Shown: positions 16,820 to 24,136 of the stretch, piece after piece
Layout: every line of letters starts with the position of its first letter
Position numbering within the stretch: position 1 is the first letter of the stretch
The notes under the pieces: generated by a model
Databases searched by the model: none
What the model saw: only the letters and a program-made list of their open reading frames with translations
What the model was told of the DNA's origin: nothing
From: a virus
DNA: 25,419 bases
Reading direction: 5' to 3' (one strand)
Virus record (IMG/VR): IMGVR_UViG_3300037882_003199
Location: 1-25,419 of that record
Translations under genes and position numbers: made by a program

Positions 16820-17397
16820 GAAGCCGCCTCCATTCTCGTCATTAACGTGCCCTTGAGCGGTGGATTCTTGACCCAGCGTTCGGCCTTTTCCTTCCAGTCG
16901 TCGCCATAATACAGAAGCATCGTGGGGAACGGTGCAGCCCCTTTGTCCTCGCCATCCTGAAGGAAATGCAGCCGCCCCTTCAGAAACACGGTGAAGCCCG
17001 CTTGCGTGAGGCCGTAATCATGCTGGTAGACTGTCTCAGTCCTGGCCGGGATTAATGCCCAGACGCGGCAACCTTTCAGAGATTCCTCGTATGCTTTTTT
17101 GATGAAAAGCTGTAGGGCCTTACCATATGGCGGATTGAGCCAGACAAGTGACGAGTCAAAAGGGGCCGTCAATTCCCAATCTCCAGTCAAACCGCACTTA
17201 TCGTTGATCTGCATTTTTCTTGAATGAAGCCCATCCTTGCGATAATAGAACGTGGCGGGCACATTGAAATCAGAGCAAGCCGCATCCAGATGGAAGTGAT
17301 CCATTTCCTCAAACGCCAACAGCTTTTGAATCAGATCCGGCGGCGTACACCACGTTTGATCGGCGCTGGAGTATAGGCCGGAATTAATTCTGGACAT
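16816..17397 (-). CDS. Phage DNA N6-adenine methyltransferase, Dam-type (193 aa)
   Basis: The protein matches the phage N6-adenine methyltransferase family: WCTPPDLIQKLLAFE at the start, LDAACSDFNVPA (residues about 38-49, SAM region), and the catalytic NPPY at 88-91 within VWLNPPYGKAL. The later CRVWALIPARTET and LKGRLHFLQDG also fit. Members of this family usually methylate GATC, which would protect phage DNA from GATC-cutting nucleases or change host gene control; specificity here is not proven. GGAGGAG lies 8 nt before the ATG at 17397. It overlaps the DUF3850-like gene by 14 nt. Confidence 0.88.
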   Translation of the reverse strand: MSRINSGLYSSADQTWCTPPDLIQKLLAFEEMDHFHLDAACSDFNVPATFYYRKDGLHSRKMQINDKCGLTGDWELTAPFDSSLVWLNPPYGKALQLFIKKAYEESLKGCRVWALIPARTETVYQHDYGLTQAGFTVFLKGRLHFLQDGEDKGAAPFPTMLLYYGDDWKEKAERWVKNPPLKGTLMTRMEAAS

Positions 17398-17686
17398 CGC
17401 ACCACTCCTCCAAATCCATTGCAAGAAATTGATGTGGAATAACGCTAAAAACACAATAGCCTTCTTTAATGCCTTCTGGATATTGCGAATGGGTTACAAC
17501 GTGCTCTATAATAAACGGTTTGCTTTTGATACCTGTTTCCGTTCCAGCATTGTCAACTTCCCAGAAAATAATAGCGTCACCAGCTTGATAACCCCGATCG
17601 TTTTTTCGGATTTCAAAATTCTTTTCTTGTTTTTCGACCACCAACTCATACCAGTGGCGACTTGATTTGATCTGATGCAGCTTCAA
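17384..17686 (-). CDS. DUF3850/ASCH-like protein (100 aa)
   Basis: The sequence KLHQIKSSRHWYELVVEKQEKNFEIRKNDRGYQAGD is the hallmark of DUF3850, an ASCH/PUA-like fold thought to bind RNA or nucleotides. The middle TGIKSKPFIIEHVVTH and the C-terminal GYCVFSVIP complete the barrel. I place the start at TTG 17686, which overlaps the upstream stop (TTGA) and has GAGGAG 8 nt upstream; an ATG at 17728 lies inside the upstream gene without a good site. Confidence 0.78.
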   Translation of the reverse strand: MKLHQIKSSRHWYELVVEKQEKNFEIRKNDRGYQAGDAIIFWEVDNAGTETGIKSKPFIIEHVVTHSQYPEGIKEGYCVFSVIPHQFLAMDLEEWCDVQN

Positions 17687-17913
17687 TATTGAATCTCCTC
17701 TAATCCCTGCTTCGCATAATGGATACAACGAGATAAAGCCTTATTTAGCCCTTCCGATGTATGTTCTTGGGCGGCAATGGCGCCAAAGAGTTGCCTCAGC
17801 GTCACAATCGCCTGCTGCTGCTCTTCTATATGCGCAATCAGGTGCCATATGTCCCCATCCTCGTTGAATGGGTAGCGTTTGCGGATCGCCTGTAATTCCT
17901 CATTTGTCAGCAT
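17683..17913 (-). CDS. Small conserved phage-type protein (76 aa)
   Basis: LTNEELQAIRKRYPFNEDGDIWHLIAHIEEQQQAIVTLRQLFGAIAA is a pattern often seen in early phage genes: an N-terminal LTxEELQAIR helix and a coiled-coil-like second helix. No function is known. The start at 17913 has AAGGAG 10 nt upstream and overlaps the preceding stop (TAATG). Confidence 0.65.
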   Translation of the reverse strand: MLTNEELQAIRKRYPFNEDGDIWHLIAHIEEQQQAIVTLRQLFGAIAAQEHTSEGLNKALSRCIHYAKQGLEEIQY

Positions 17914-18083
17914 TATTCCGTTGCTCCTTGTATTTTGCCTTCTTTGTCCGATTTGAGATTTGCCCATTGGAATGCCACACTTGCCCCACATTTGTTGCAG
18001 AACATATGAATCACCGGAAAACCAAGCGTGTTGGTGTTTACAAGCTTCATATCTTCAAAGCATCTGTTGCACATTGCGTTCAT
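17913..18083 (-). CDS. Zinc-ribbon microprotein (56 aa)
   Basis: MCNRC near the start and FCNKCG about 25 residues later form a four-Cys zinc ribbon. GGAGGG lies 6-7 nt before the ATG at 18083, and the ATG overlaps the upstream stop (TGATG). Function unknown; it may act as a small regulator or adaptor. Confidence 0.68.
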   Translation of the reverse strand: MNAMCNRCFEDMKLVNTNTLGFPVIHMFCNKCGASVAFQWANLKSDKEGKIQGATE

Positions 18084-18754
18084 CACACGCCCTCCTCTGC
18101 TTGCAGGGCTTCGACTGCCCATTCAAAATTGCTTAGACCACACTCACAGTTCTCAGGCCACCCACGGGGTAATGGGCAACGATCCCCATGGTGCATTGGT
18201 CCAGCTTCTTGCAGGGCCTTCGCCGCGTCCAACACCCTCGCCTCAGCCTGGGCACGCTTGGCGGTGGGGGTGGAGAGGGCTTTTTCCACAAAAAGAGATA
18301 AATCTCCATCGTCCAGTGTTAGCTTAGAGGAGTGGGCAATAGCGTCACAGTCTGCTTTTATGGCCTCCAAAGCCTCCACCAGCTGCCGATTGCTCGCCTG
18401 GGCCTCGGTGAGTTGGGCTTTCAAAACCGCCTTGTCCATTAAAAGGTCCGCCCTGGTTTTATAGTGCCTATCTTGGCCACGGAACTCATCAAGGCTTATC
18501 CCCATTATTTCCGCCGCCCTGCTTTGGGTGATAATCTCGCCAACCACCAAGCGGGTTAGCTCGGTCATTGTGTTGTCCTTGATCTCAGTCAGCCGTTCGA
18601 CCTCGGCTTCCAGCTCGGCTATGCGCTCCTGTGGATCCTTTTCTAAATCACACGGGTCGTCTTCGTTCGCGCACTCAAGGCAGATGCGCCCACACTGCTT
18701 GCAAAAGGCTTCAGCGGTTTTCAATCCGCACATATCGCACATATTTTCTGTCAC
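18083..18754 (-). CDS. Zinc-finger and coiled-coil protein of unknown function (223 aa)
   Basis: The N-terminus holds a Cys-rich module MCDMCGLKTAEAFCKQCGR followed by CLECANEDDPC, enough Cys for two zinc sites (B-box-like). A coiled coil (ERIAELEAEVERLTEIK) follows, then a short SRAAEIMGISLDEFRG segment like an HTH, another helix (KAVLKAQLTEAQASNRQLVEA), and a C-terminal Cys-containing part. GTG at 18754 is chosen for its GTGA overlap with the preceding stop and GGAGG 10 nt upstream; an ATG 4 codons later is possible. The layout resembles a chimera of several early phage protein modules. Confidence 0.68.
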   Translation of the reverse strand: MTENMCDMCGLKTAEAFCKQCGRICLECANEDDPCDLEKDPQERIAELEAEVERLTEIKDNTMTELTRLVVGEIITQSRAAEIMGISLDEFRGQDRHYKTRADLLMDKAVLKAQLTEAQASNRQLVEALEAIKADCDAIAHSSKLTLDDGDLSLFVEKALSTPTAKRAQAEARVLDAAKALQEAGPMHHGDRCPLPRGWPENCECGLSNFEWAVEALQAEEGV

Positions 18755-19326
18755 GGTTGGGTTTCCTCCTCTTTCCATTGCTCGGCCATCGCCTGGGCAA
18801 TTCCTGAATATGTTACGCTGCGTTTCTTCCATCGGTCGGGACTTGGTGGCAGCTTCCACAGCCTCGATTCGCGTTCTTCCATTATTTTGGTAGGAAGTAG
18901 AGGAGTAAGTCCCCTGAGCCACAGGCAAGTTTTCTTTTCTTCAGGGTGGCCAAATTGCCAAGGGTGAACAATCTGAGCCCATTTGATCCCAGTTCGACGA
19001 GGAATGACGCCGATTGGGTTTTCAATGGCGATCTTCGGGATTTTGCATTCCCACAGTTTTTTGAAAAATTCAACAGCTTCAACGGTTTTCTGCTCGCGCT
19101 CTGGATTGCCAGTATTCCACCGGATACCAGCGAAACAGGTGTAGGTGCAAGGCGGGTGGAAAATGCCAAGATCCCAGCCGTCGTCCAGGTGGTCCAGAAT
19201 ATCCCCCTGAATATGCGGCCCAGGCGATTCAGTGGGCAGCAGGTCGCAAGATACAGCATTATGACCAGCCGCCAGGAAGGCATCACGTACTACGCCGCTG
19301 AATTCGCAGCCGATAAGAACTCTCAT
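18751..19326 (-). CDS. C5-cytosine-type DNA methyltransferase, short phage form (191 aa)
   Basis: The N-terminus RVLIGCEFSGVVRDAFLAAGHNAVSCD corresponds to the SAM-binding motif I region. FHPPCTYTC carries the Pro-Cys catalytic motif (Cys60), and IAIENP (102-104) stands for the motif VI Glu-Asn. The protein is much shorter than typical C5 enzymes and lacks a visible target-recognition domain, as in other short phage members. It may methylate phage DNA, or another substrate. The start lies 4 nt after the upstream stop with a G-rich site. Confidence 0.75.
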   Translation of the reverse strand: MRVLIGCEFSGVVRDAFLAAGHNAVSCDLLPTESPGPHIQGDILDHLDDGWDLGIFHPPCTYTCFAGIRWNTGNPEREQKTVEAVEFFKKLWECKIPKIAIENPIGVIPRRTGIKWAQIVHPWQFGHPEEKKTCLWLRGLTPLLPTKIMEERESRLWKLPPSPDRWKKRSVTYSGIAQAMAEQWKEEETQP

Positions 19327-19330
19327 CCCC

Positions 19331-19984
19331 CTACACCCCCGGCTCTTCGCTGGAGTGGCGAGGGAGATCAGCTTGCTCCATTTGTGCCAAGTGCTTTGCC
19401 AGCGTTGAATGCTTTTCGAGGTTCTGCTTGAAGGACTCGATCACTTCTGGGCGAGATTCGGGGGCTTTCTCACAATTCGTGAGAATCTGCGGAGGCTCTG
19501 GCAGGGGCATCCAGTGGGTGGGCTCAACAGAAGTGGCGTTCCCAATACGCCTATTCATCCCTGCGCAATACCATTTGTGAACTTTACCACCCATTGGTGA
19601 CACCGAGAATTTGCCGAACAGCACTTGATCGTTTCCCCACAAGAGCATCAGGCGGCTGCCCTTCGGCGCTGTCTCAATCGGCTGCCACAAGCTGGCCTTT
19701 TCAGCCTCCTTGAGCCGCTTGATCTCGTCAATCACCTGGTGAATGGTGCCACCCTGCCAGCCGAGGGTTTCCAGCAATTCAGGGAAGTAAATCATCTGAG
19801 GATAGACCTCGGCAACTTGCGTCTTGTACTCCTCCACGGCCAGGGCGCGTTGGGCGGTGATGATTTCAGCGATCTTCTCAGGGTTGTGGAAAATATCGTC
19901 ATTAGGGGTTCCATCAAAATCTAGTGCCCAGCAATATTCTAAAATCGAATCAACAGCCTCTTCCGGCGTCACTGGGTTAGTCAT
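19331..19984 (-). CDS. DUF551-domain phage protein (217 aa)
   Basis: The centre (residues about 100-165) has WQPIETAPK, a Gly/Trp-rich middle and THWMPLPEPP, the two ends of DUF551, common in early phage proteins of unknown role. The N-terminal VTPEEAVDSILEYC with a later QRALAVEEYKTQVAEVYP resembles the adjacent gene at 19977-20345, suggesting duplication of that part. The C-terminal 50 residues are charged. ATG at 19984 lies in the AACCAATGACT context shared with two neighbours, and overlaps the upstream gene by 8 nt. Confidence 0.75.
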   Translation of the reverse strand: MTNPVTPEEAVDSILEYCWALDFDGTPNDDIFHNPEKIAEIITAQRALAVEEYKTQVAEVYPQMIYFPELLETLGWQGGTIHQVIDEIKRLKEAEKASLWQPIETAPKGSRLMLLWGNDQVLFGKFSVSPMGGKVHKWYCAGMNRRIGNATSVEPTHWMPLPEPPQILTNCEKAPESRPEVIESFKQNLEKHSTLAKHLAQMEQADLPRHSSEEPGV

Positions 19985-20345
19985 TGGTTGCATCCTCATC
20001 AGGTTGTGGGGTTTCGATCATCACCTTTTTCAAATAGCGTACCCTGTCGTATAGATAGCCTTGCGCGGGTTCCGCTTCGTGTTTCCCGTGGGTTTCCCAT
20101 ATTGATTGCCAGTCAAGAGCCGCCGCAATGACAGCGTTTCGCAGTCGGGCAATGTTGTTCTTTTCGATCTGCGCACAGTACTGCTCTAATGCCTGGGTAC
20201 GTTGGGAAAGGATGATTTTCAATACATCGCCTTCAATCGAGAAAGCCAAGGATTTGTCTGCATCACATTCATTTTCTTTGGGGTACCCTTCTGCTATCTG
20301 GATAAGCTCTATTACAGCCTCTGACGGCGTCATTTTCTCAGTCAT
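19977..20345 (-). CDS. Paralogue of the DUF551 protein N-terminus (122 aa)
   Basis: MTPSEAVIELIQIAEGYP and LSQRTQALEQYCAQIEK align with the start of the DUF551 gene (VTPEEAVDSILEYC; QRALAVEEYKTQVAEV). No DUF551 part is present. Helical throughout; function unknown. GGAG lies 7 nt before the ATG at 20345. The C-terminus ends TND, encoded by the same bases that start the next gene. Confidence 0.7.
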   Translation of the reverse strand: MTEKMTPSEAVIELIQIAEGYPKENECDADKSLAFSIEGDVLKIILSQRTQALEQYCAQIEKNNIARLRNAVIAAALDWQSIWETHGKHEAEPAQGYLYDRVRYLKKVMIETPQPDEDATND

Positions 20346-20463
20346 TGGTTTTCTCCTTTTTCGCATCTCTCGCTATTTTGCACAATTGCATAAACTCATC
20401 CGCTGATTGGCTCTGGAAAAGCAGTTTTTCCAATTCAGCCGAGGTAAGCGGCTCGTCAGTCAT
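20338..20463 (-). CDS. Microprotein, third member of the MT(D/E/N) start cluster (41 aa)
   Basis: A short gene: MTDEPLTSAELEKLLFQS at the start, an amphipathic helix, and a basic end AKKEKTND. The ATG overlaps the upstream stop (ATGA), an SD-like GGAGCGAG is upstream, and the end overlaps the next gene by 8 nt with the same AACCAATGACT junction. These fits support translation. Function unknown. Confidence 0.65.
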   Translation of the reverse strand: MTDEPLTSAELEKLLFQSQSADEFMQLCKIARDAKKEKTND

Positions 20464-20744
20464 TGGTTCTCGCTCCTTCCTTTACTGGTACGGGTGGGTG
20501 GCCCGCCGGTCTTTGTTTTTGTCACGGGCTTTTGCATATTAATGCCAGTGTCCACAAATTCAATCTGACCCTGATCAATCCACCATCCTTCCTGCTTGGT
20601 CCCATCCTCCTTCACTGCAGGTTGTACGGAGTAGCGAATACATCCGTTAAGACACTCCATTACACCATCGACAATGCCGGTGTATCCGGTCACCCTGTCT
20701 CTGACGCGACAGCCAAGGGGGTGTAAATACTCAAATGATTCCAT
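20460..20744 (-). CDS. Conserved phage protein with SH3/Tudor-like barrel (94 aa)
   Basis: PLGCRVRDRVTGYTGIVDGVMECLNGCIRYSVQPAVK with a later GWWIDQGQIEFVD is a known pattern of small phage proteins: short strands around VRDxVTGYxGI, and an NGCxRY turn. The fold looks like a small beta barrel. Residues after about 70 are Lys/Thr-rich and disordered. Start ATG at 20744 has GGGAAA upstream. Function unknown. Confidence 0.72.
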   Translation of the reverse strand: MESFEYLHPLGCRVRDRVTGYTGIVDGVMECLNGCIRYSVQPAVKEDGTKQEGWWIDQGQIEFVDTGINMQKPVTKTKTGGPPTRTSKGRSENQ

Positions 20745-20760
20745 TGTGTGTTTCCCTTTC

Positions 20761-21666
20761 CTATTTCAACAAATTCCGAATATCAATGCTTTTCACAAAA
20801 GCCTGGCGCTTCATCTTGCGAATAGCCTGCTGCTCAATCTGCATCACGCGCTGCTTTGTCAATGCCAAAAGGTTAGACAGCTCTCTAAAGAGCATAGGCG
20901 CCTGCCCATCAAGCCCGTGTCGTCTTGTAATCACAAATCTCTCTTTATCATTCAGATTTACCATTATTTCGCGAAGCGCCCTGACCATATCAGCAATATT
21001 TGCGTTTTCCTCGGCAGAAAAAGAGTTTGGGCAAGAAAAGGCGCCTAACAAATAGACATCCTCCGTTCCATGAACAAGCCTATCAAGGGATGCGGGCTTT
21101 TGCGCGGCCTGAAAAAGCGTTTCAACTCTTTTCACAGGAAGATCCACGATCTTCGCAACCCGCTCGATATCCGGAGTTTCGCCCGTTCCGCTGCAAAGCG
21201 AATTCCAAGCTTTGAAAATCCGCGCCACCTCGTCCGAGGCATAAACTGGAAGTCTGACGTTTCGACCTTCATCGGAACATGCCCTATGAATGCTCTGGCG
21301 GACCCACCAGATGGCATAAGTAGTGAATTTGATATCTCGGGTAGGGTCCATTTTTTTAAGCGCCTTCATGAGCCCCACATTGCCCGCTTGAAACAGATCC
21401 TCCAATTCAAGCCCTCTTCCCTGGTATCTCTTGGCGATATCCAACACCAGCCGCTGATGATGGCGGACAAGCTTATCCGCCGCCCTTGTTGCGCCTGGCC
21501 CGCCCTCACGATATTGGCGGGAAAGCTCTATTTGCTCCTGCTTATTCAGGAAGTTATGGCTCAAGAGCTTATCAAATCCAGGGATTACGCGGCGTCCCCA
21601 TAAGTCAAGATTGGCGCGACCATGGTCGCTCTGCTCTTCTGCGGTGTCTTCCGAATTCAAATACAT
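20761..21666 (-). CDS. Phage-encoded sigma-70 family RNA polymerase sigma factor (301 aa)
   Basis: Region 2 (residues about 65-129) is complete: HHQRLVLDIAKRYQGRGLELEDL, QAGNVGLMKALKKMDP and the promoter-melting helix KFTTYAIWWVRQSIHRA. Region 3 (about 138-195) and region 4 (about 229-289, LNDKERFVITRRHGL, then ALTKQRVMQIEQQAIRKMKR) follow. Spacing and motifs are those of primary-type (RpoD/RpoH/RpoS) factors without region 1.1. It should bind host core polymerase and direct it to certain promoters, perhaps the late module; its target promoters are not visible here. ATG at 21666 has GGGAGAAAAGGG upstream. Confidence 0.93.
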   Translation of the reverse strand: MYLNSEDTAEEQSDHGRANLDLWGRRVIPGFDKLLSHNFLNKQEQIELSRQYREGGPGATRAADKLVRHHQRLVLDIAKRYQGRGLELEDLFQAGNVGLMKALKKMDPTRDIKFTTYAIWWVRQSIHRACSDEGRNVRLPVYASDEVARIFKAWNSLCSGTGETPDIERVAKIVDLPVKRVETLFQAAQKPASLDRLVHGTEDVYLLGAFSCPNSFSAEENANIADMVRALREIMVNLNDKERFVITRRHGLDGQAPMLFRELSNLLALTKQRVMQIEQQAIRKMKRQAFVKSIDIRNLLK

Positions 21667-21678
21667 GCCCTTTTCTCC

Positions 21679-22116
21679 CTATCTGATATGAAATTCAAGA
21701 CTGTAATAGCCGAGATGTGTGTCCCCAGAGTACAAATCATAAGAAACGTCGATAATGCCGCCGTTTTCATTCAGTGCAACGTCTAGCTCTCTGGTGTTAG
21801 CTTGTCTAACAAGCGTTTTTCCGCCTTGAAACGTTTCCAAAAGCGTCTGCTGCCCCTTTTGGAAATTTAGGCGCGATTGGGTATTTTGCCCAATTGTGCT
21901 GATTGACAAGCCGGTGCCGTCAATTTTTACCACCCAGGTGTAATTCTCGCCTGCAATCATGGACTCGAAAGCCAGCAGATAAGCCATTCCACCCACAACC
22001 CCGTAAAGCGTACCTAGGGCTTCGGCGTCCATTATGTGCGTATCACCATCGGCAAAGGTCATCGTCTGGTATATATCGACCATTACGGCTTTTTTCACGT
22101 TAATCAGGTCCATCAT
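21679..22116 (-). CDS. DUF1934-like beta-barrel protein (145 aa)
   Basis: The order of segments matches DUF1934 (YwiB-like, calycin-type barrel): EALGTLYGVVGGMAYLLAFES, WVVKIDGTGLSISTIG, RLNFQKGQQTLLETF, TRELDVAL, and the final GIIDVSYDLYSGDTHLGYYSLEFHI. Such proteins are known mainly from Bacillota chromosomes and have no settled function. The start at 22116 overlaps the preceding microgene stop (TGATG). Carriage by a phage is unusual. Confidence 0.62.
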   Translation of the reverse strand: MMDLINVKKAVMVDIYQTMTFADGDTHIMDAEALGTLYGVVGGMAYLLAFESMIAGENYTWVVKIDGTGLSISTIGQNTQSRLNFQKGQQTLLETFQGGKTLVRQANTRELDVALNENGGIIDVSYDLYSGDTHLGYYSLEFHIR

Positions 22117-22214
22117 CACCACCGTTTCGAGGTGGCTGCGGCGATAATCAGCCCCAGGACAGGGAAGAACACCCCCGCCATGTAGAATACATGGTCTGGA
22201 ATCATTGTTTTCAC
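22116..22214 (-). CDS. Tiny membrane peptide (32 aa)
   Basis: GTG at 22214 follows AGGAG by 9 nt and encodes MKTMIPDHVFYMAGVFFPVLG then LIIAAATSKRW: one hydrophobic helix with a positive C-terminus. Its stop overlaps the DUF1934-like start by 1 nt. Function unknown. Confidence 0.65.
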   Translation of the reverse strand: MKTMIPDHVFYMAGVFFPVLGLIIAAATSKRW

Positions 22215-22228
22215 TGTGTTTAGCTCCT

Positions 22229-23131
22229 TTAATCACTGCTAACCCGCCATTCTGTTAGGCGGCAGGCATTCTGACCACGAGGCCGGAGCCCCCAGGCTTT
22301 GGAAATATCAACCTCCAAAGACCCCGCATCAACCGGTATGAGGTTTTCAGGATGGTGCTTGCCCTCGATGGCGTGGTGCAGGCTATCGCCCTGCTTCCAT
22401 GCCTGGCGGATGATTTCTACCCTATCGACACCGTTGCCAGAGGCTGGTGTAGGCGTGATTTCAGCCGACCACATTTTGCGCCGGAGGAACCGGATGGGGT
22501 CCGGTACATAGCGCCCATTGTCCCTGGTCCACTGATCCTTCATCTTCCAGACACTTAGGCCGTTGAGGATCTCCTGGAGCTTCGTATCCAGGTTGTGGGA
22601 CTTCCAATAGGACCGACATTCGGCTTTCCCCACCTTCACGCCTTCACGCTTCGGGTAGCTTGGCCAAAAATTTTCTAAAAAACCCACATCCCCCCCGATA
22701 GGGGTAGGGGTACAAGAAGGAAAAGAAGGAGAAGAAGCTATAGAGGGAATAGGGTTGCTAGCAACCTGCGAGCCGCGGCTTTGTATATCACCTTCTATAT
22801 ACTGATACTCAGGAAGTACGCTAGGCGCTTCTTTTGGATGTGGCGATTGATGCTTTTTAAAGTTCGGAATCCAGATAAAATTTCGATTTTCAACCGAATA
22901 TCGGACAATAAATTGTTGAGAATGGTTCTCAAGAAAAATTAAAAGCGCAGAAATATCGCAATCATCGTACGGAAGAATTTCTATTTTCAGTTTTTTGGGG
23001 CGATCTTCTAATCGACCCTCTCTATCAGCGAAGCACCAAAGGCCAGCGAATAAGAGCCTTGCTAAAGGAGGAAGTTCGGCCAATCCTTCATTTTTAAAGA
23101 ACTCAGGGCGCAGATCTCGGGTCCTTGCCAT
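22229..23131 (-). CDS. Phage replication initiation protein, winged-helix N-terminus (300 aa)
   Basis: The start ARTRDLRPEFFKNEGLAEL then PLARLLFAGLWCFADREGRLEDRPKKLK and IEILPYDD is the typical winged-helix domain of phage replication initiators (O/DnaD-like). FIWIPNFKKHQSPHPKEAPS closes it. A low-complexity Pro/Ser/Thr linker (about residues 115-150) is followed by FWPSYPKREGVKVGKAECRSYWK, a C-terminal domain probably used to recruit helicase or its loader. The gene overlaps RuvC-like by TGATG. The linker DNA holds a candidate origin. No helicase gene is seen in the window. Confidence 0.88.
   Translation of the reverse strand: MARTRDLRPEFFKNEGLAELPPLARLLFAGLWCFADREGRLEDRPKKLKIEILPYDDCDISALLIFLENHSQQFIVRYSVENRNFIWIPNFKKHQSPHPKEAPSVLPEYQYIEGDIQSRGSQVASNPIPSIASSPSFPSCTPTPIGGDVGFLENFWPSYPKREGVKVGKAECRSYWKSHNLDTKLQEILNGLSVWKMKDQWTRDNGRYVPDPIRFLRRKMWSAEITPTPASGNGVDRVEIIRQAWKQGDSLHHAIEGKHHPENLIPVDAGSLEVDISKAWGLRPRGQNACRLTEWRVSSD
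22683..22932 (-). other. Candidate phage replication origin inside the initiator gene
   Basis: Within the linker-coding DNA lie a purine tract on the plus strand (about 22711-22750), two similar ATAGRGG..TAGGG segments (near 22698 and 22739), a perfect 14-bp palindrome GGTTGCTAGCAACC (22753-22766), an A/T-rich stretch (about 22855-22950), and an inverted repeat TTGAGAA-TGG-TTCTCAA (22916-22932). Lambda keeps its origin in the same place within gene O. Function is inferred. Confidence 0.4.
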
Positions 23132-23697
23132 CAGCTCATCACCTCAAATACTCGGGGATACGCGGTCAGAATACCAATTGCTTCGGCCTGGTCAAGGCTT
23201 TTAAAGGCTTCCAATGGGATGCTATGCAGCTCCATCATGAGATTGCGGCAAACGCGCTTAATGGCATCAGGGTCCTTCTTAGGCGGTTTGTAGCCTGGGA
23301 ATAAGACCCGCTCTTTAATCGGCCTAGCCTTAGGGGTCTTCGGCGCCTTAACCCCTAACTTGTCCCGCCAGGTGGAGATATTGATGGCATCGCACTTAAT
23401 TCCAAAACGAATAGCCTCCATGTGGCAGACTGCAGCCGCTCCAGCCATGGCGAGGATGGTATCAGGGGAAGGAAAACCATGATAATTATGCCCCTCGATG
23501 ACCATCCTCGCCGGTTGAAAGTCACGCAATAGCTCGCCGATGTCCTGCCCTAGCTCGATGAGCCGCGCCCCAAGGCTGCCGCTTTTGAGCTGGATATCGC
23601 CATGCTTGATCAATTGTACCCTTTGACCGCCGGGCTGGATGTCTCCAAATGCCCAACCGGTTGTACTGGTTGCTTGATCGAATGCCATAACTCTCAT
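23131..23697 (-). CDS. RuvC-like Holliday junction resolvase / RNase H-fold nuclease (188 aa)
   Basis: Residues RVMAFDQATSTTGWAF give the first acidic residue (Asp7); ARMVIEGHNYHG gives Glu68; SLDQAEAIGIL near the end gives Asp169 and Glu172. This is the RuvC-type metal-binding quartet in an RNase H fold. Between them STWRDKLGV and KERVLFPGYKPPKKDPDAI are usual for phage members. The role is cleavage of recombination or replication branches before packaging. It lies directly upstream of the replication initiator in the same operon. Confidence 0.85.
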   Translation of the reverse strand: MRVMAFDQATSTTGWAFGDIQPGGQRVQLIKHGDIQLKSGSLGARLIELGQDIGELLRDFQPARMVIEGHNYHGFPSPDTILAMAGAAAVCHMEAIRFGIKCDAINISTWRDKLGVKAPKTPKARPIKERVLFPGYKPPKKDPDAIKRVCRNLMMELHSIPLEAFKSLDQAEAIGILTAYPRVFEVMS

Positions 23698-23724
23698 TGG
23701 TGCTCTCTCTAACTCGCCTGTGCC

Positions 23725-24066
23725 TTATTCGTCGTCGCTGCTGGCGGACTTGCCGTCCCGAAGCTCATCCAGCTTCTTAATATTGGACTGATCGAAGACC
23801 TGGCCGTCAAGATTAGAATTTTGCAGGATCAGGGTCAGCTGATCAGCCTCCACGTCCAGCACGAGATTCTTGATAGCGTCGTCCAGCTCTTTGACCGCGT
23901 TGCTAATGGATTTCAGATCACCGGCGATCTTCTCGCGCTCGTGGAGCTTGATGTATCGCTGGGCTAGTTTCTCGGTGATCTCAATGCGCTTTTGATCCGG
24001 CGTCTGCGGGACGAGGGTCAAAGCGGGCTCTTCAGCCTGGTCGATTGTTGCCGTTCTTCTTGCCAT
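23725..24066 (-). CDS. Helical protein of unknown function with acidic tail (113 aa)
   Basis: After a basic start (MARRTATIDQAEEPA) two long helices follow (ITEKLAQRYIKLHEREKIAGD; ISNAVKELDDAIKNLVLD), coiled-coil in style, then a short LTLILQNSNLDG strand pair and an acidic end ASSDDE. The pattern occurs in small early phage proteins near recombination genes. No function is recognised. The ATG at 24066 follows GAGG by about 10 nt. The next 70 nt toward 24137 hold no gene. Confidence 0.62.
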   Translation of the reverse strand: MARRTATIDQAEEPALTLVPQTPDQKRIEITEKLAQRYIKLHEREKIAGDLKSISNAVKELDDAIKNLVLDVEADQLTLILQNSNLDGQVFDQSNIKKLDELRDGKSASSDDE

Positions 24067-24136
24067 GGTGTTTTTCCTCTCTATCAACTGTTTTTGATTG
24101 CCGGGATACAAGCCTCCCGGCAAGGCTATCCTTTTT

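Noticed and set aside
22117-22236. Longer start for the DUF1934-like protein
   Set aside because: The added residues show no link to the family and overlap a better small membrane-peptide gene in another frame that has a good ribosome site.
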